Positions 20,313 through 30,735 of a stretch of 64,000 bases of DNA are shown here, piece after piece. Location of the stretch: the NCBI GenBank assembly GCA_963970005.1, contig CAXAMN010001237.1, positions 417,194-481,193 of the forward strand, given 5' to 3'. Numbering within the stretch: the first letter of the stretch is position 1; each line of letters opens with the position of its first letter. The notes under the pieces are model-generated. The model had not been told where the DNA came from. It ran no database searches and was given only the letters and a program-made list of their open reading frames with translations. This stretch comes from Durusdinium trenchii (lineage: Eukaryota > Sar > Dinophyceae > Suessiales > Symbiodiniaceae). The position numbers were made by a program, and so were the translations under genes.

Positions 20313-21660
20313 GGAGGGGGCTCAGAAGAGACGACCGGCATTGGCATAGGCCGAATTCAACCATCCCCTGATCGTGTAGGTAGCTAGGTCAGTCCCATGG
20401 AGTGTTTGGGTTGATTTGACGTGAATTTGCAGGAGCAATCGAGCCATGACACATGTGCACGTGACATCAACCGGAAGTTTGGACGGATTTGATGTGTTTT
20501 GTTGAACCATTCAAAGATTTGAAGCATGACATATCATGACACATGACATATGTTTTGAAATTTGGTTTGGTGCTTTTCTGTGTTTTTGGTGTTGGAGTCC
20601 CAGGTTGGAATCTCCACTTAACGTATTTGCTCAAGTCACGATCGACGCCTCTTGGTTACTCGTCCAACAAGTCTTCGAACACCCAAGTCTCCGGCCACAT
20701 TCCATCCCCAAGACCATGAGACTGAGCAATTTGCCAACACGGCGGGTGCTTGATTTCGGGCTCAATGGGCGGCTGATATCTTCAGAACGGTGCAACGAAA
20801 GAATTGCTTTTTAGGACATCAGTTGTGTTTGAAGATCCAGGTATGCCAGTCCTATGGATGGTGGCCACACTCCCATGATGATTTGGTAGGCCTTCGCATG
20901 CCTTCGCGAGGATCTGGAGCGCATGGAGCTCGAGTTCGCGGACGGTCCGAGAACTCAATCGACACCGAAATCGCACGGCGTAAAACGCACGGCCCCTTTT
21001 GAGAGGGGTCGCCTCGCCGGCAACAGGAGTTCTGCGGGAGGTTGGAGTGGGGTCACATGAAACCACTCCTTAGTTTTTGGGGGGTCAGCAGGAGTCCCGC
21101 AGGAGGTTCGTTTTTGTGTGGGTGTTTGTATTCTTAGTCTTAAAACGATCACATGACTAGATGCCAAATATTGCCAAATTAACAATATTTATAAGAATAA
21201 TAGCAATAAGGCCTTTAAGATGTCCTCCAGCGCATGGCGCATGCTCCATTCCCTGCAAAACGCTCTTGCAAACAGCAGCGACCTGCATCGGTCTACCCTG
21301 GATAGAGCAAAAGACCATGAGAAGTACCACAACCAACAGCAGGATTTTGGTCCATTCCACGACCAAAACAAGCGTGTCCTATATTCTTTGCAACGGAGCT
21401 TGCCACAACAAGCGCATAGCTATACCCCCTAATTTTTGATGTGAACTATCCCACTTGTCGCACAGTTTGTTGTGGTCCCGGTTGTGAGATATACAGGGAA
21501 GTCAGACTTCCTCACCATCTAAGAGAATTGAAACAGTTTTTCGATACCAAAACTTACTTTTCTTTCTTGCTTTCGCTATTGCCGAAGGCGGTTCGCCTGT
21601 GACAAGCTCTTTTAGTTATAAATTACGTGCAGCTCCGGCCGATATCTGTCAAACAGGCCG
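20313..21660. other. No gene assigned, holds paired 22-bp repeat
   Basis: 'caggagttctgcgggaggtt' (21,024) recurs with three changes as 'caggagtcccgcaggaggtt' (21,089). 20,480-20,560 has several 'gacatatcatgacacatgac' words. The remaining sequence shows only short frames. Confidence 0.4.
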
Positions 21661-22807
21661 CCACCCAAATCAAAAGTGTCGGCAAAAAACCAGCACAAGC
21701 TGAGCTGTACAATCAACATTGGAGCCTAAGTAATCTGCACTACATACCACCATCACACGATCATTTCTTGCAAGGATAGACCACTCAGACTTCGCCCAGA
21801 CAGGTTTTTGCGTCATCACATGCCCACGGAAGCGCATCGCAGGCTCATTCTGGTATCCGCACCTAGGTATTCCTCTGGGTACTTGAGAGGCTATCCAAAG
21901 GCGCTTGCACAGCACCCACTGCATGCACGCACTGACAAACAGCACGGCCTGCTGTTCAAAGGGCCAAATAGTAGATACTTTCAGCCACTATTCTTCTTCT
22001 TCTTCTTCTTTATTCGATTGTTTCTAATAGCAATGGCCTCCAACCATGTGTTTTTCCTCCACCCAGCCGTAGCGATGACCTCTCACCGACCTCCGTTTCC
22101 TTGTGGCGACGGTCGCATTCACCAGACCGTCTCACCTCTGACCGCACCGGCCAAACGTCGACCTGGCGCCAGCATCGCCAGCCTCTCAGAGGCGACGGCA
22201 GCATCTCTCAGCATCTACTCGAACGCAGGTGTTCGCAGGTTGTTGACCACCCTGCAGTAGAAAGAGGGTTGCCTTAAGCAATGCCTCCCATGAGACAACT
22301 GCAGCAATTTAACTTGTTTAAGTGTACTCGGCGAATGGCACAGGCTCATTCAAGTGCACTATCAAAGCTGTCAGAGTTGAGCCGTCGCATGCTGTGCTCT
22401 TCTAACGCAATAGCACGGCCACCGGATAGCACGGGGCGTCGGAGAGCACGGTGCGTTCGGTGCGTTCGGGCCACCCGGCCACCGGGGTAAGGTCCATGCC
22501 TCGTTGGATCCAAAGGAACACTCCAGCGGAGGAACACTCGCAGCGCGGCAGGCACCAAGCACTTGCTGAACATGGAGCTCTACATCTCGTCACACCAAGT
22601 CATGCAGGCTGGGCTGCTGATTATTGAGGTGCACAATGATGGGACTGGTGAGGTAGGCTACAAGCAGTTAGAATATTTGCAGCAATGATCAGGAAGTTAC
22701 AAAAAGTTATTCTACAAGCAGTTACGAAGTGTCGAAGTGTTGATTTTCCTCTCACACCCATGGGTGGATTTCCCTCAAGTCTGACAGCGAACAGGTTAGT
22801 TAGCTTA
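21661..22807. other. Unassigned region with TTC microsatellite
   Basis: A plus-strand frame at 21,808-22,260 (150 codons) contains a (TTC)n run near 21,991-22,010 read as poly-Phe, and the AMASN word of the dispersed repeat, so it is probably not a gene. 22,430-22,480 holds short repeats of 'gtgcgttcgg' and 'gccaccgg'. Confidence 0.4.
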
Positions 22808-22866
22808 GGGGCGCACAGGGTTAACCTGGATAGGGGATGATAGGGGCTGATCCTGTGAAACTACAG
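22808..22866 (+). repeat. Short direct repeat, left copy
   Basis: 'acagggttaacctgg' followed by 'gatcctgtgaaactaca' recurs as 'acagggttaacttgg' and 'ggtcctgtgaaactaca' at about 23,889-23,930. The two copies bracket the broken reading frame at 22,867-23,496. They could be remnants of the ends of one mobile element or of intron borders. Confidence 0.65.
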
Positions 22867-23496
22867 GTTATCAGCCGTAGGCTGAGAGCTATGGATTGCA
22901 ACGAGGACAATGATATTGACCAACAGTTATGAGATGGGTTTTACATTGTACCCAGTCAATCAGGCAGTGAAGCAATAGCACCAAGAAGCTATATTGTCAG
23001 AGGTACCACAAACGTGTTTGGCTTACCACCCCATATTGCTCCTGAGGCACACCTTGAAGTGTTAGTGGAGCAACTCCTATTCAGCCATGCGGTGGCATGA
23101 TGCGCCTGCCGTCGACCCAAAATGTATTGGCCATGACAAAGCGCAACATTACCAAGCAGGGCAGCACCGGGAACCAACGAAGCGCTTCTCAGACAAGAGC
23201 TCCAACAACATGCTAGGCAGCCCGGAGAGCACGCAAGGCAAGAAGCTGAACTGGAAGCACTTCGGTTCAGGAATGTGCGTGAAAGAGATGCTGTTCTCAG
23301 AAGCAGACGTGAAGCTGAAGAACCTGTCGAAGCAGAGGACAAAGCTGCTATACGCCACCTCACAGACATGCTGCGTGGACAACAGGCATACTTCCAGGCA
23401 AGAGCAGGTCAGGTACAAGATGAACGTGAAGCAGCAATCTCAGAGAAGAAGCAGGGAATAGCGAGCAGCGAAAGTGGAGTAGCGTGTGTATTCTGA
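22867..23496 (+). pseudogene. Broken coiled-coil-like frame with three TGA codons
   Basis: A single plus-strand frame runs from the acceptor-like 'actacag' (22,866) to TGA at 23,494. It is interrupted only by TGA at 22,930, 23,098 and 23,134. Between them it reads like protein: DGFYIVPSQSGSEAIAPRSY, then GLPPHIAPEAHLEVLVEQLL. The last 120 codons are rich in Glu, Arg, Ala and Gln with heptad-like spacing (LLRQELQQHARQ, EAELEALRFRNVRERDAVLR). A continuation in another frame (23,497-23,610, KISQREGKYQAAMVTANEAR) suggests a further frameshift. All three breaks could arise from CGA to TGA by one C-to-T change. It may be a decayed retroelement gag-like gene. The family is not recognised. Short direct repeats flank it. 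Confidence 0.6.
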
Positions 23497-24290
23497 ATAT
23501 CACCGTGAAAAATTAACAAAAATTTCTCAACGAGAGGGAAAGTACCAGGCAGCCATGGTTACAGCAAACGAGGCAAGAACAGATGATGCTGACGCAGCTT
23601 CGCATGGGTCTTAGAAGTATACGCCGTCAGCGAGGATAAGTTAAGAGTAGCAGCTGCAAAGCTAAGTGATTTCGGGAAATTCCGCACGCTATAGATACAA
23701 AGCTTGATGTCGTAATTAAAGGTACTCTCACGATCTCTACGTTTTTTTGTATTACTGTATAGATATGCGTGTGTGACCTAAGAACGGAATGAAGATAGGT
23801 CCCGGCGTCGCTCGAATTTAAAGTCTAAGAAAATTTTTGGGCTACTGCATGCTTCTGTAGGAACGACCCGGCCAGCTTCGCGGTTGGACAGGGTTAACTT
23901 GGGATAGGGCTTGGTCCTGTGAAACTACACAAAAGCTACAAGCTGAATGAAGGTAGTGCCCCGAATCGGACCGCCCCATGGGATGGACCGAAATTGAAAT
24001 TGGAGTTTCTTCCTCAGAGGCAGCTGTGAAACAAAACTCTGGATAGACTCCATTCTGGCATTTGAAAGTAGCGTCGTCGGCGTGGTTCTTCTTTCTTCCA
24101 ACTGGATCGCGTATTTCTGAAGACCGTTTGCCTCGCCGCAGCGCATCCTGGACGTGGACGCTGAGAAAACTTTATCCATTGTTTGATTAAAGCAGAAACC
24201 TTGTAAAAACATGTGAAAATAGAAAGGTTACAATAATTTCTATTTATATATTCAGACACGTTTTTACCCAATGCGTAGCGAAGGGTTCTC
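23497..24290. other. No intact gene
   Basis: Holds the possible frameshifted tail of the preceding pseudogene (to about 23,610) and the right copy of the short direct repeat (23,889-23,930). The minus-strand frames of 85-95 codons near 24,014-24,271 show no family feature. Confidence 0.45.
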
Positions 24291-25030
24291 GTTTAACTCT
24301 GGGGGTCTGGGGGTAGCGCCTTGTTCGCGAGCGTTCGCAACCGTTCGCAGGTGGAGCGCTATGTGACGTTGGGCGAAGCTTTTGGGGAGGGTTTGGGATG
24401 GAAGCGTGACGTGTCAGAATCGTGTGAAATAGCGAGGAAACGTGTGGATGTGGAAACGCGAGACGATGAAGTGTGGAGTGGAGGATGAAATCACTGCGTA
24501 GGCGCAGCGTTTCGTGATGGTGAGTTTTCTGCGCAGGCAGTCACATTGGGTTGGAGTTTGGAGAGTGTTTTTGGGGTGTTGGATGTGGCTGTGACATTGG
24601 GATTTGTGTTTCAAGGTGTTGCATCGAAGCTGAACTTTTGTGCTGAGATAGCAATTTTGGTGGATGGGAGCGTGCTCAGAACGTGTCGAAATCATTCCAA
24701 ACGCAAAATTGGTGAGGCTCACATGATATGATATTGTCACTTTTCGTGGCAGGTGCTAATTTGTGCGGGTTTTGAGGTGTGGAAGTGCACTTTTCAAGAC
24801 AGTTGCAGGGAATCGTGAGGTTGTGAGGTGTGGTGGATGTCACATTTCGTAGCAAGTGCAGTACTTTGTGTATGTGTTGGAGGTGTGGAGATGGAAGTTT
24901 TCGTGGGAGCAGGGAATCGTGAGGTTGCGAGTTGTGGTGGAGGAAGCCTTGTGCGAAACGCTCGTTTTGGAGGCTTGACGGTGAATTTTGGAAGAATTAC
25001 GAAGCGCTCGTTTTGCAGACTTATGGGTTT
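24291..25030 (+). other. G/T-rich, C-poor transition zone
   Basis: The plus strand becomes strongly G- and T-rich with few C. Words such as 'gaatcgtgaggttgtgaggt' (24,809) and 'gaatcgtgaggttgcgag' (24,915) recur, as do 'gtgtggatgt' and 'gtggtggatgt'. It leads directly into the A/T-rich block with no gap. The two frames at 24,546 and 24,828 are not protein-like. Confidence 0.5.
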
Positions 25031-25344
25031 ATTTTGATGAACATATAGAAACTATATTTTTGTAATTGATTAAAGTTAATACGTATTCTATAAATACTAT
25101 ATATATCTATATATTATTGATGTTTAATATTTATATTTTTGTATATTTTTTATCGATAAAATATAATAAAATATTTTCCGATATTTGATATATTTAATAA
25201 ATTAGGTATGCGACGATTATTTATATGCTTATAAAAAATATATATTTAGATTAGACCTAATATTAATTTTTGGAAAGATTTTTATATTAAAAATATTTAG
25301 GTTTGCTATAATATTAAAATTGCTTTAATGATTTTTGTAACAAA

Positions 25345-25545
25345 TGTATTATCGAAATTTAGTCGATAGGTAAGGTTTGAGCTTTTAGGGTGAACGAAAT
25401 GAATTAAGGAAATATGGGGGGTGGGGTGGTCGTTGAGTAAGATGGATGTAGAATTTGGCGGGGGAAAGCGTTTTAAAGCGAGGGTCCGAAAAATAAAAGG
25501 GGGTTTGGTGATGCGAATGATGTAATGGTTGTCGAATAATATATT
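25345..25545 (+). repeat. Duplicated segment, left copy
   Basis: Matches 27,497-27,715: 'gataggtaaggtttga' versus 'gataggtgaggcttga', then 'gaacgaaatgaatta', 'tttggcggggga' and 'agcgagggtccgaaaaataa' in the same order. The copies differ by many transitions and small indels. Confidence 0.75.
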
Positions 25546-25774
25546 AGTATTATGAAGGTTTTTGGAAATTTTATTAAATTTATAGAAAATCGAAATTGAT
25601 ATGAAATTAAATCCATGAATTTGGATTGAATTTCGGGGAGAGTGTTTACGAAATTGAATGCGTATTCGCATAGAATTTATGTTCGCCTAATATATATATA
25701 TATATTTAAAGTTAGTGAACGAAACTTCCGTGTTACGGATTACGGACATTTAGGAACTGTTTTTGCACTAATTA

Positions 25775-26195
25775 TTATTATACACCACTTATTAAAAAGC
25801 CACTCATTAATACACCATTCATTATACACTACTCATCATGCACCACTTATTAATGCACCACTCATTAATGTACTACTCATTATACACTACTTATCATACA
25901 TTATTCATCATACACCATTCATCATACACCACTCATCATATACTACTCATTATACACCACTTATTATACACCATTTACCATATACTACTTATTATACTCC
26001 TCATACACTCATCATACACTACTCATAATACACCACTTATTACGCACCACTTATCATACACCACTCATCATACGCCACTCATCATACACCACTCATCATA
26101 CACCACTCATCATACACCACTCATCATACGCCACTCATCATACACGACTCATCATACACCACTTATCATACACCACTCATAATACACTACTCATC
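25775..26195 (+). repeat. 14-bp tandem array (CACCACTCATCATA)
   Basis: About 30 units. Units on the right (26,040-26,165) are almost identical. Towards the left they drift, mostly by C-to-T ('cactcattaata', 'cttattata'). Open frames here (for example 25,838-26,182) are translations of the repeat and not genes. Confidence 0.9.
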
Positions 26196-26204
26196 GTCTC
26201 ATCG

Positions 26205-26350
26205 TCTAGTTAATTCTAGTTTCAAAAGTTCTAGCTCTAATTGGCTCTAGTTGCAAGAACTCTAGCTCCGGGTAACTCTATTTTCAATAGCTTTAGCTCC
26301 AGGAAATTCTAATTTCAAGAGCTTTAGCTCTAGTTTCAATAGCTCTAGTT
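26205..26350 (+). repeat. Short palindromic CTAG-type repeats
   Basis: Degenerate units of about 20 bp built on 'gctctagtttcaa' and 'agagctttagctc', where 'ttctag' and 'agctct' words alternate in both orientations. It bridges the 14-bp array and the 62-bp array. Confidence 0.65.
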
Positions 26351-26384
26351 TACGTGGCAGGTGCAGCATTTTGTGAACCTCCAT

Positions 26385-27275
26385 GCGTACAGCTTTAGTA
26401 CGTGGAGGAATTTGTGGGGCTGGAAGCTGAGAACTGGTGACTTGGTAGTACAACTTTAGTAGGTGGAGTAGGCTGGGGAGCTGGAGGGCGAGAACTGGTT
26501 ACTTTCTAGTACAACTTTAGTACGCGGAGCAATCTGTGGAGCTGGAAGCTGAGAATTGATGACTTTGTAGTACAATTTTAGTACGCGGAGTATCTGGGGA
26601 ACTGGAAGATGAGAACTGACGACCTTGTACTACAACTTTAGTACGCGGAGTATCTGGGGAGCTGGAAGATGAGAGTTGGCGACTTTGTAGTATAATTTAA
26701 GTACGCGGAGGAGTATCTGGGGAGCTGGAAGATGAGAATTGGCGACTTTGTAGTACAACTACTTGGGGAGCTGGGATATAAGAATTGGCGACTTTCTAAT
26801 ATAACTTTAGTACGCGGAGCAATTTGTGGAGGCTGAGAATTGGTAATTTTGTAGTGCAGTTTTAGTATGCGGAATATTTGGGGAATTGGAAGATGAGAAT
26901 TGGTAATTTTGTAGTATAACTTCAGTATCTGGGGAGCTGGAAGATGAGAATTGGCGATTTTTTAATATAACTTTAGTACGCGGTGCAATTTGTGGAGTTA
27001 AAAGTTGAGAATTGGCGATTTTTTAATATGCGGAATACCTGGGAAATTGGAAAATAGAATTGGCGATTTTGTAGTATAATTTTAGTATGCGGGGTAATTT
27101 GTAGAGCTGGTAACTGAGAATTGGCGATTTGTTAGTATAATTTTAGTGCGCGGGATAAATTGTGGAATTGGAAGTTGAGAATTGGCGATTTTGTAGTACA
27201 ATTTTAATATACGGAAAATTTGGGGAGTTGGAAGATAAGAATTGGTGATGTTGTAGTATAATTTTAGTATGCGGT
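26385..27275 (+). repeat. 62-bp tandem array with A/T drift
   Basis: About 16 degenerate units. Each has 'ttgtagtacaactttagtac' then 'gcggag', 'ctggggagctggaag' and 'gagaattggcgactt'. Early units keep 'acaactttagtacgcgg', whereas later units read 'ataattttagtatgcgg'. G and C are lost progressively towards the interior of the A/T-rich block. Confidence 0.88.
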
Positions 27276-27496
27276 TGAATTATGTTTATTTTATATTTTG
27301 CAAAATGTATGAATAGTTTTTCTTGCGAGATATTTGATGGTGGTTGTTTCGTATTTGTTTTATTGGTCGTTTCTAATTTGATTTGTTAAAGATTATCGTA
27401 ATTCGGCGAATTAATTTTTTATATACCTATTTTTTATATTTTTTTAAAAATTTCTGCCGTTAATTTGTTCGCGAATTAATTGTAAATTTGTATTCT

Positions 27497-27715
27497 ATTA
27501 CGAAAGCTAGTTAGATAGGTGAGGCTTGAATTTTTAAGGCGAATGAAATGAATTATGGGGATTTGGGGATGGAAAGATTTTATTGGTAGGATATAGCTAG
27601 AGTTTGGCGGGGGATATGGTTATAAGCGAGGGTCCGAAAAATAATGAAAATGGGATTTGATAATGTAGTGGATTTCGTGGATTTCGGATAATGCATTGTT
27701 AATATTATTAAGGAT
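27497..27715 (+). repeat. Duplicated segment, right copy
   Basis: Counterpart of 25,345-25,545, separated from it by the two tandem arrays. The two copies therefore bracket the arrays as direct repeats. Confidence 0.75.
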
Positions 27716-28169
27716 TTTTGATATTATTTAAGTAATGGGCATTGGCATTGAATGTTTGAATGGAAATAGAGGTTTATGTAAAGAATAAATTGTATTCGGA
27801 ATTGGAAGAAACTAATTGGATTTCATTTTTAAAAAAAGAAAGGAATTAATTTGGGTATATTTTTTATTAAGATATTTATATACAAATGATAATAATATAA
27901 TAAATAAATTATAATATATATTTATTTGATAATATTATATTTTAATATAATATGTTTTTTTAAAAAAATATAAATATTTAATTAATTTATAATAGATTTA
28001 TTATTTTTGAAATTTACTAAAATATATATTTGTTTATATTTATATTTTATTTACAGATTTATGGATATGATTATATTGTTGAAATTGATGAATTATTATG
28101 GGACGGAATTGATTTTTAATAAAAAATGTTTGGCGAAAAAAACAATAAACTATATAGGGCGAAAAAATA
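27716..28169. other. Very A/T-rich, no gene
   Basis: Poly-A/T with 'ataat' and 'tatatt' words. The 80-codon plus frame at 28,007-28,249 ends in the decayed FRRIGNIV frame of the following duplication. Confidence 0.5.
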
Positions 28170-29620
28170 TTCTTATTTGTATTCTTATATGTCGGATTTT
28201 TACAAGCATTTTTTTTTTCCGCCGTATTGGTAATATTGTTTATGAATAATTCCGTTGATTTAATGATATGTATTCCGTAATAAATTTGATGAAGATACAT
28301 TTTTAATTTCAAAGATATTTTTGGAAAATATTTTGATTATATTCGGCAAGGTGCATTAACATCTCTATTCTGCCTAATAATAATGCAAATAATATCTTAT
28401 GAATTAATGATTCCGTTTTATTGCGTCGCATTTTCCACGAAAATTGCAAGAAAATGTGATTATTAAAAATCTTTGTTATTCGAACATTTTTATCGTATTT
28501 TCCTAAATTTTGTTATATTTAATTCGTTGGGGTTATATATATAAAAAGGTCTATCCTTGATTGAAGGCAAAAGAATTGGGTGGTACCTACAAAGCCCTTA
28601 TGCCTTTGGAGGAGCCCTACTAATTCGGACCTAAAATTGTGAGCAGGTGCCAATCTACACGTTTATCTCTTTAACGTGACTCTAGCGTGACTTTAGTGTG
28701 ATTCCCCCCCTTATTCGAAATTTTGTTTAATGTAAATTTTATAGAAACAAATGTTGTATATATAAAAAATTATGATTCTACCGTGACTCTAGCGTGATTG
28801 TAACGTGATTCTACCGTGATTCTAGTGTGATTCCCCCCTTCCTCGAAATTTTATTTAATAAAAAATTTGAAGACACATATTTTGTATATATCAAAAATTC
28901 TGATTCTACCGTGATTGTAGCGTGACTCTACCGTGATTCTAGCATGATTTCCCCCTTGCTCGAAATTTTGTTCAACAAAAAAATTAAAGAAATAAATTAT
29001 ATATATATAATTCTCATTCTACCGTGATTCTAGCGCGACTATAGCGTGATTCCCCCCTTGCTCGAAGTTTTGTTTAACGAAAATTTTAAAGAAACAAATT
29101 TTGTATATATATAAAAATATCTGATTCTACCGTCATTCTAGCGTGACTCTACCGTGATTCTAGCGTGACTCCCCCCTTGCTCGAAGTTTTGTTCAATAAC
29201 AATTTTAAATAAACAAATTTTGTATATAAAAAATTGTGATTCTACCGTGATTGTTGCGTGACTCTACCGTGATTCTAGCATGACTCCCCCCTTGCTCGAA
29301 GCTTTGTTTAATAAAAACTTTAAAGACACAAATTTTGTATTTAAAAAAATTGGGACTCTAGCCCCTGCAATGCACATGTGTTTCCAGGGATCGTCAACTC
29401 TGGAGGGCAACATACTCAGCGATATGCGGTTAAAATTGCACGCACGAGTGAAGCTTGCGATTTCCAAGAAGAGATTGGCACGTGGATATTTACAACGCAT
29501 GGTGTAGGTAAACAGGCGCCATTGAATTTGTTTTTTGCTGAAAAATGTGTTGCCAGGATTTAATTAAGATATATATATATTGTTTAAAAACATGTTTTTA
29601 ACGAAATTGCTTTAACGAAA
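28170..29620 (+). repeat. Higher-order repeat unit 1
   Basis: Order: a 270-bp decayed, possibly coding segment (from 'ccgccgtattggtaatattg', 28,219), a leader (28,546-28,680, with 'ggtctatccttg', 'gggtggtacctacaaa', 'caggtgccaatctacacg'), a 117-bp satellite array (28,690-29,345), a unique G/C-richer piece (29,352-29,545), then 'tgttgccaggatttaatt'. The same order follows in unit 2. The unique piece holds a 61-codon plus frame (29,378-29,563) with FQEEIGTWIFTTHGVGKQAP, which reads like protein but is not recognised. Confidence 0.8.
28690..29345 (+). repeat. 117-bp satellite array, six units
   Basis: Landmark 'ccccccttgctcgaa' or its variants near 28,706, 28,832, 28,949, 29,051, 29,170 and 29,284. 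Each unit carries 'gattctaccgtgattctag', 'cgtgact', the C-run, 'tcgaagttttgtttaa', then an A/T run ending 'tttgtatatata'. Confidence 0.9.
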
Positions 29621-29729
29621 TTTTTAAGCGACAAAAATATTTGGCGACAATTTAGCAAAAATACATAGGATATTCCTTCAATCAAATAATATCCAAATTC
29701 CTGTTTTGAGTCGTTTCTATAATTGCAAT

Positions 29730-30735
29730 TTTAGGCAATTCTATGCATCGGATCTTTAGAAGCATCTTTTCCGCCGCATTGGTAATATTGTTCATGAGCA
29801 GCTCCGTTGACTTAATGGCATGCGTCCCGTAATAACCTTGACAAAGGCATATTTTACGACAGATATCATAATTTGGATGCAATTGCGTAATCGCCAATTA
29901 ATTCAAGATCGATTATTGGAAAATATCTTGATGATCTTCGGCAGGGTGCACCAACATCCCTATTTTGCCCAATAACAATGCAAATAATATCCTACGGATC
30001 AATGATTCCATTTTATTGTATCGCATTTTGCACGAACATATGACTATCAAAAAAATTTGTTATTCGAACATTTTTATCGTATTTTCCTAAGTTTTTTTCT
30101 ATATTTAATTCATTGGTGTTATATATATATATATATATATAAAGAGGTCTATCCTTGTTTGAAGGCAAAAGGCAAAAGAGCTGGGTGGTACCTACAAACC
30201 CCTCATGCCTTTGGAGGAGCCTTGCTAATTCGGACCTAAATTAGTGAGCAGGTGCCAATCTACACGTTCATCCCTTTACCGTGACTCTAGCGTGACTTTA
30301 GCTTGAACCCCCCCCTTGCTCGAAGTTTTGTTTAGCGAAAATTTTAAAGAAACAAATTTTGTATATATAAAAAATTATGATTCTATCGTCATTCTAGCGT
30401 GATTGTAGCGTGACTCTACCGTGATTCTAGCGTGACTCCCCCCTTGCTCGAAGTTTTGTTTAACAAATATTTTGAAGAAACACATTTTGTATATATATAA
30501 AAATACCTGATTCTACCGTGATTCTAGCGTGACTCTACCGTGATTCTAGCGTGACTCCCCCCTTGCTCGAAGTTTTGTTTAATAACAATTTTAAAGAAAC
30601 ACATTTTGTATATAAAACATTATGATTCTACCGTGACTGTAGCGTGACTCTACTGTAGCATGTGTTGCCAGGACTTGATTAAGATATATATACATACATT
30701 TTTAACATTTTTTCAAATGAAATTATCTTAACAAA
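29730..30735 (+). repeat. Higher-order repeat unit 2
   Basis: Same order as unit 1: decayed segment from 'ccgccgcattggtaatattg' (29,771), leader with 'ggtctatccttg' (30,146) and 'caggtgccaatctacacg', satellite array (30,285-30,655, three units), then 'tgttgccaggacttgatt' (30,662). In the plus frame the decayed segment reads GNIVHEQLR, stop, then RPVITLTKAYFTTDIIIWMQ and LLENILMIFGRVHQHPYFAQ before TAA. This suggests a former coding region of unknown family. This copy keeps G/C where unit 1 has A/T. Confidence 0.8.

Noticed and set aside
23275-23496. Separate small gene starting at 23,275
   Set aside because: It is the last part of a longer frame broken by three TGA codons, so it was merged into the pseudogene.
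25838-26182. His/Ser/Tyr-rich ORF
   Set aside because: It is the translation of the 14-bp tandem array.
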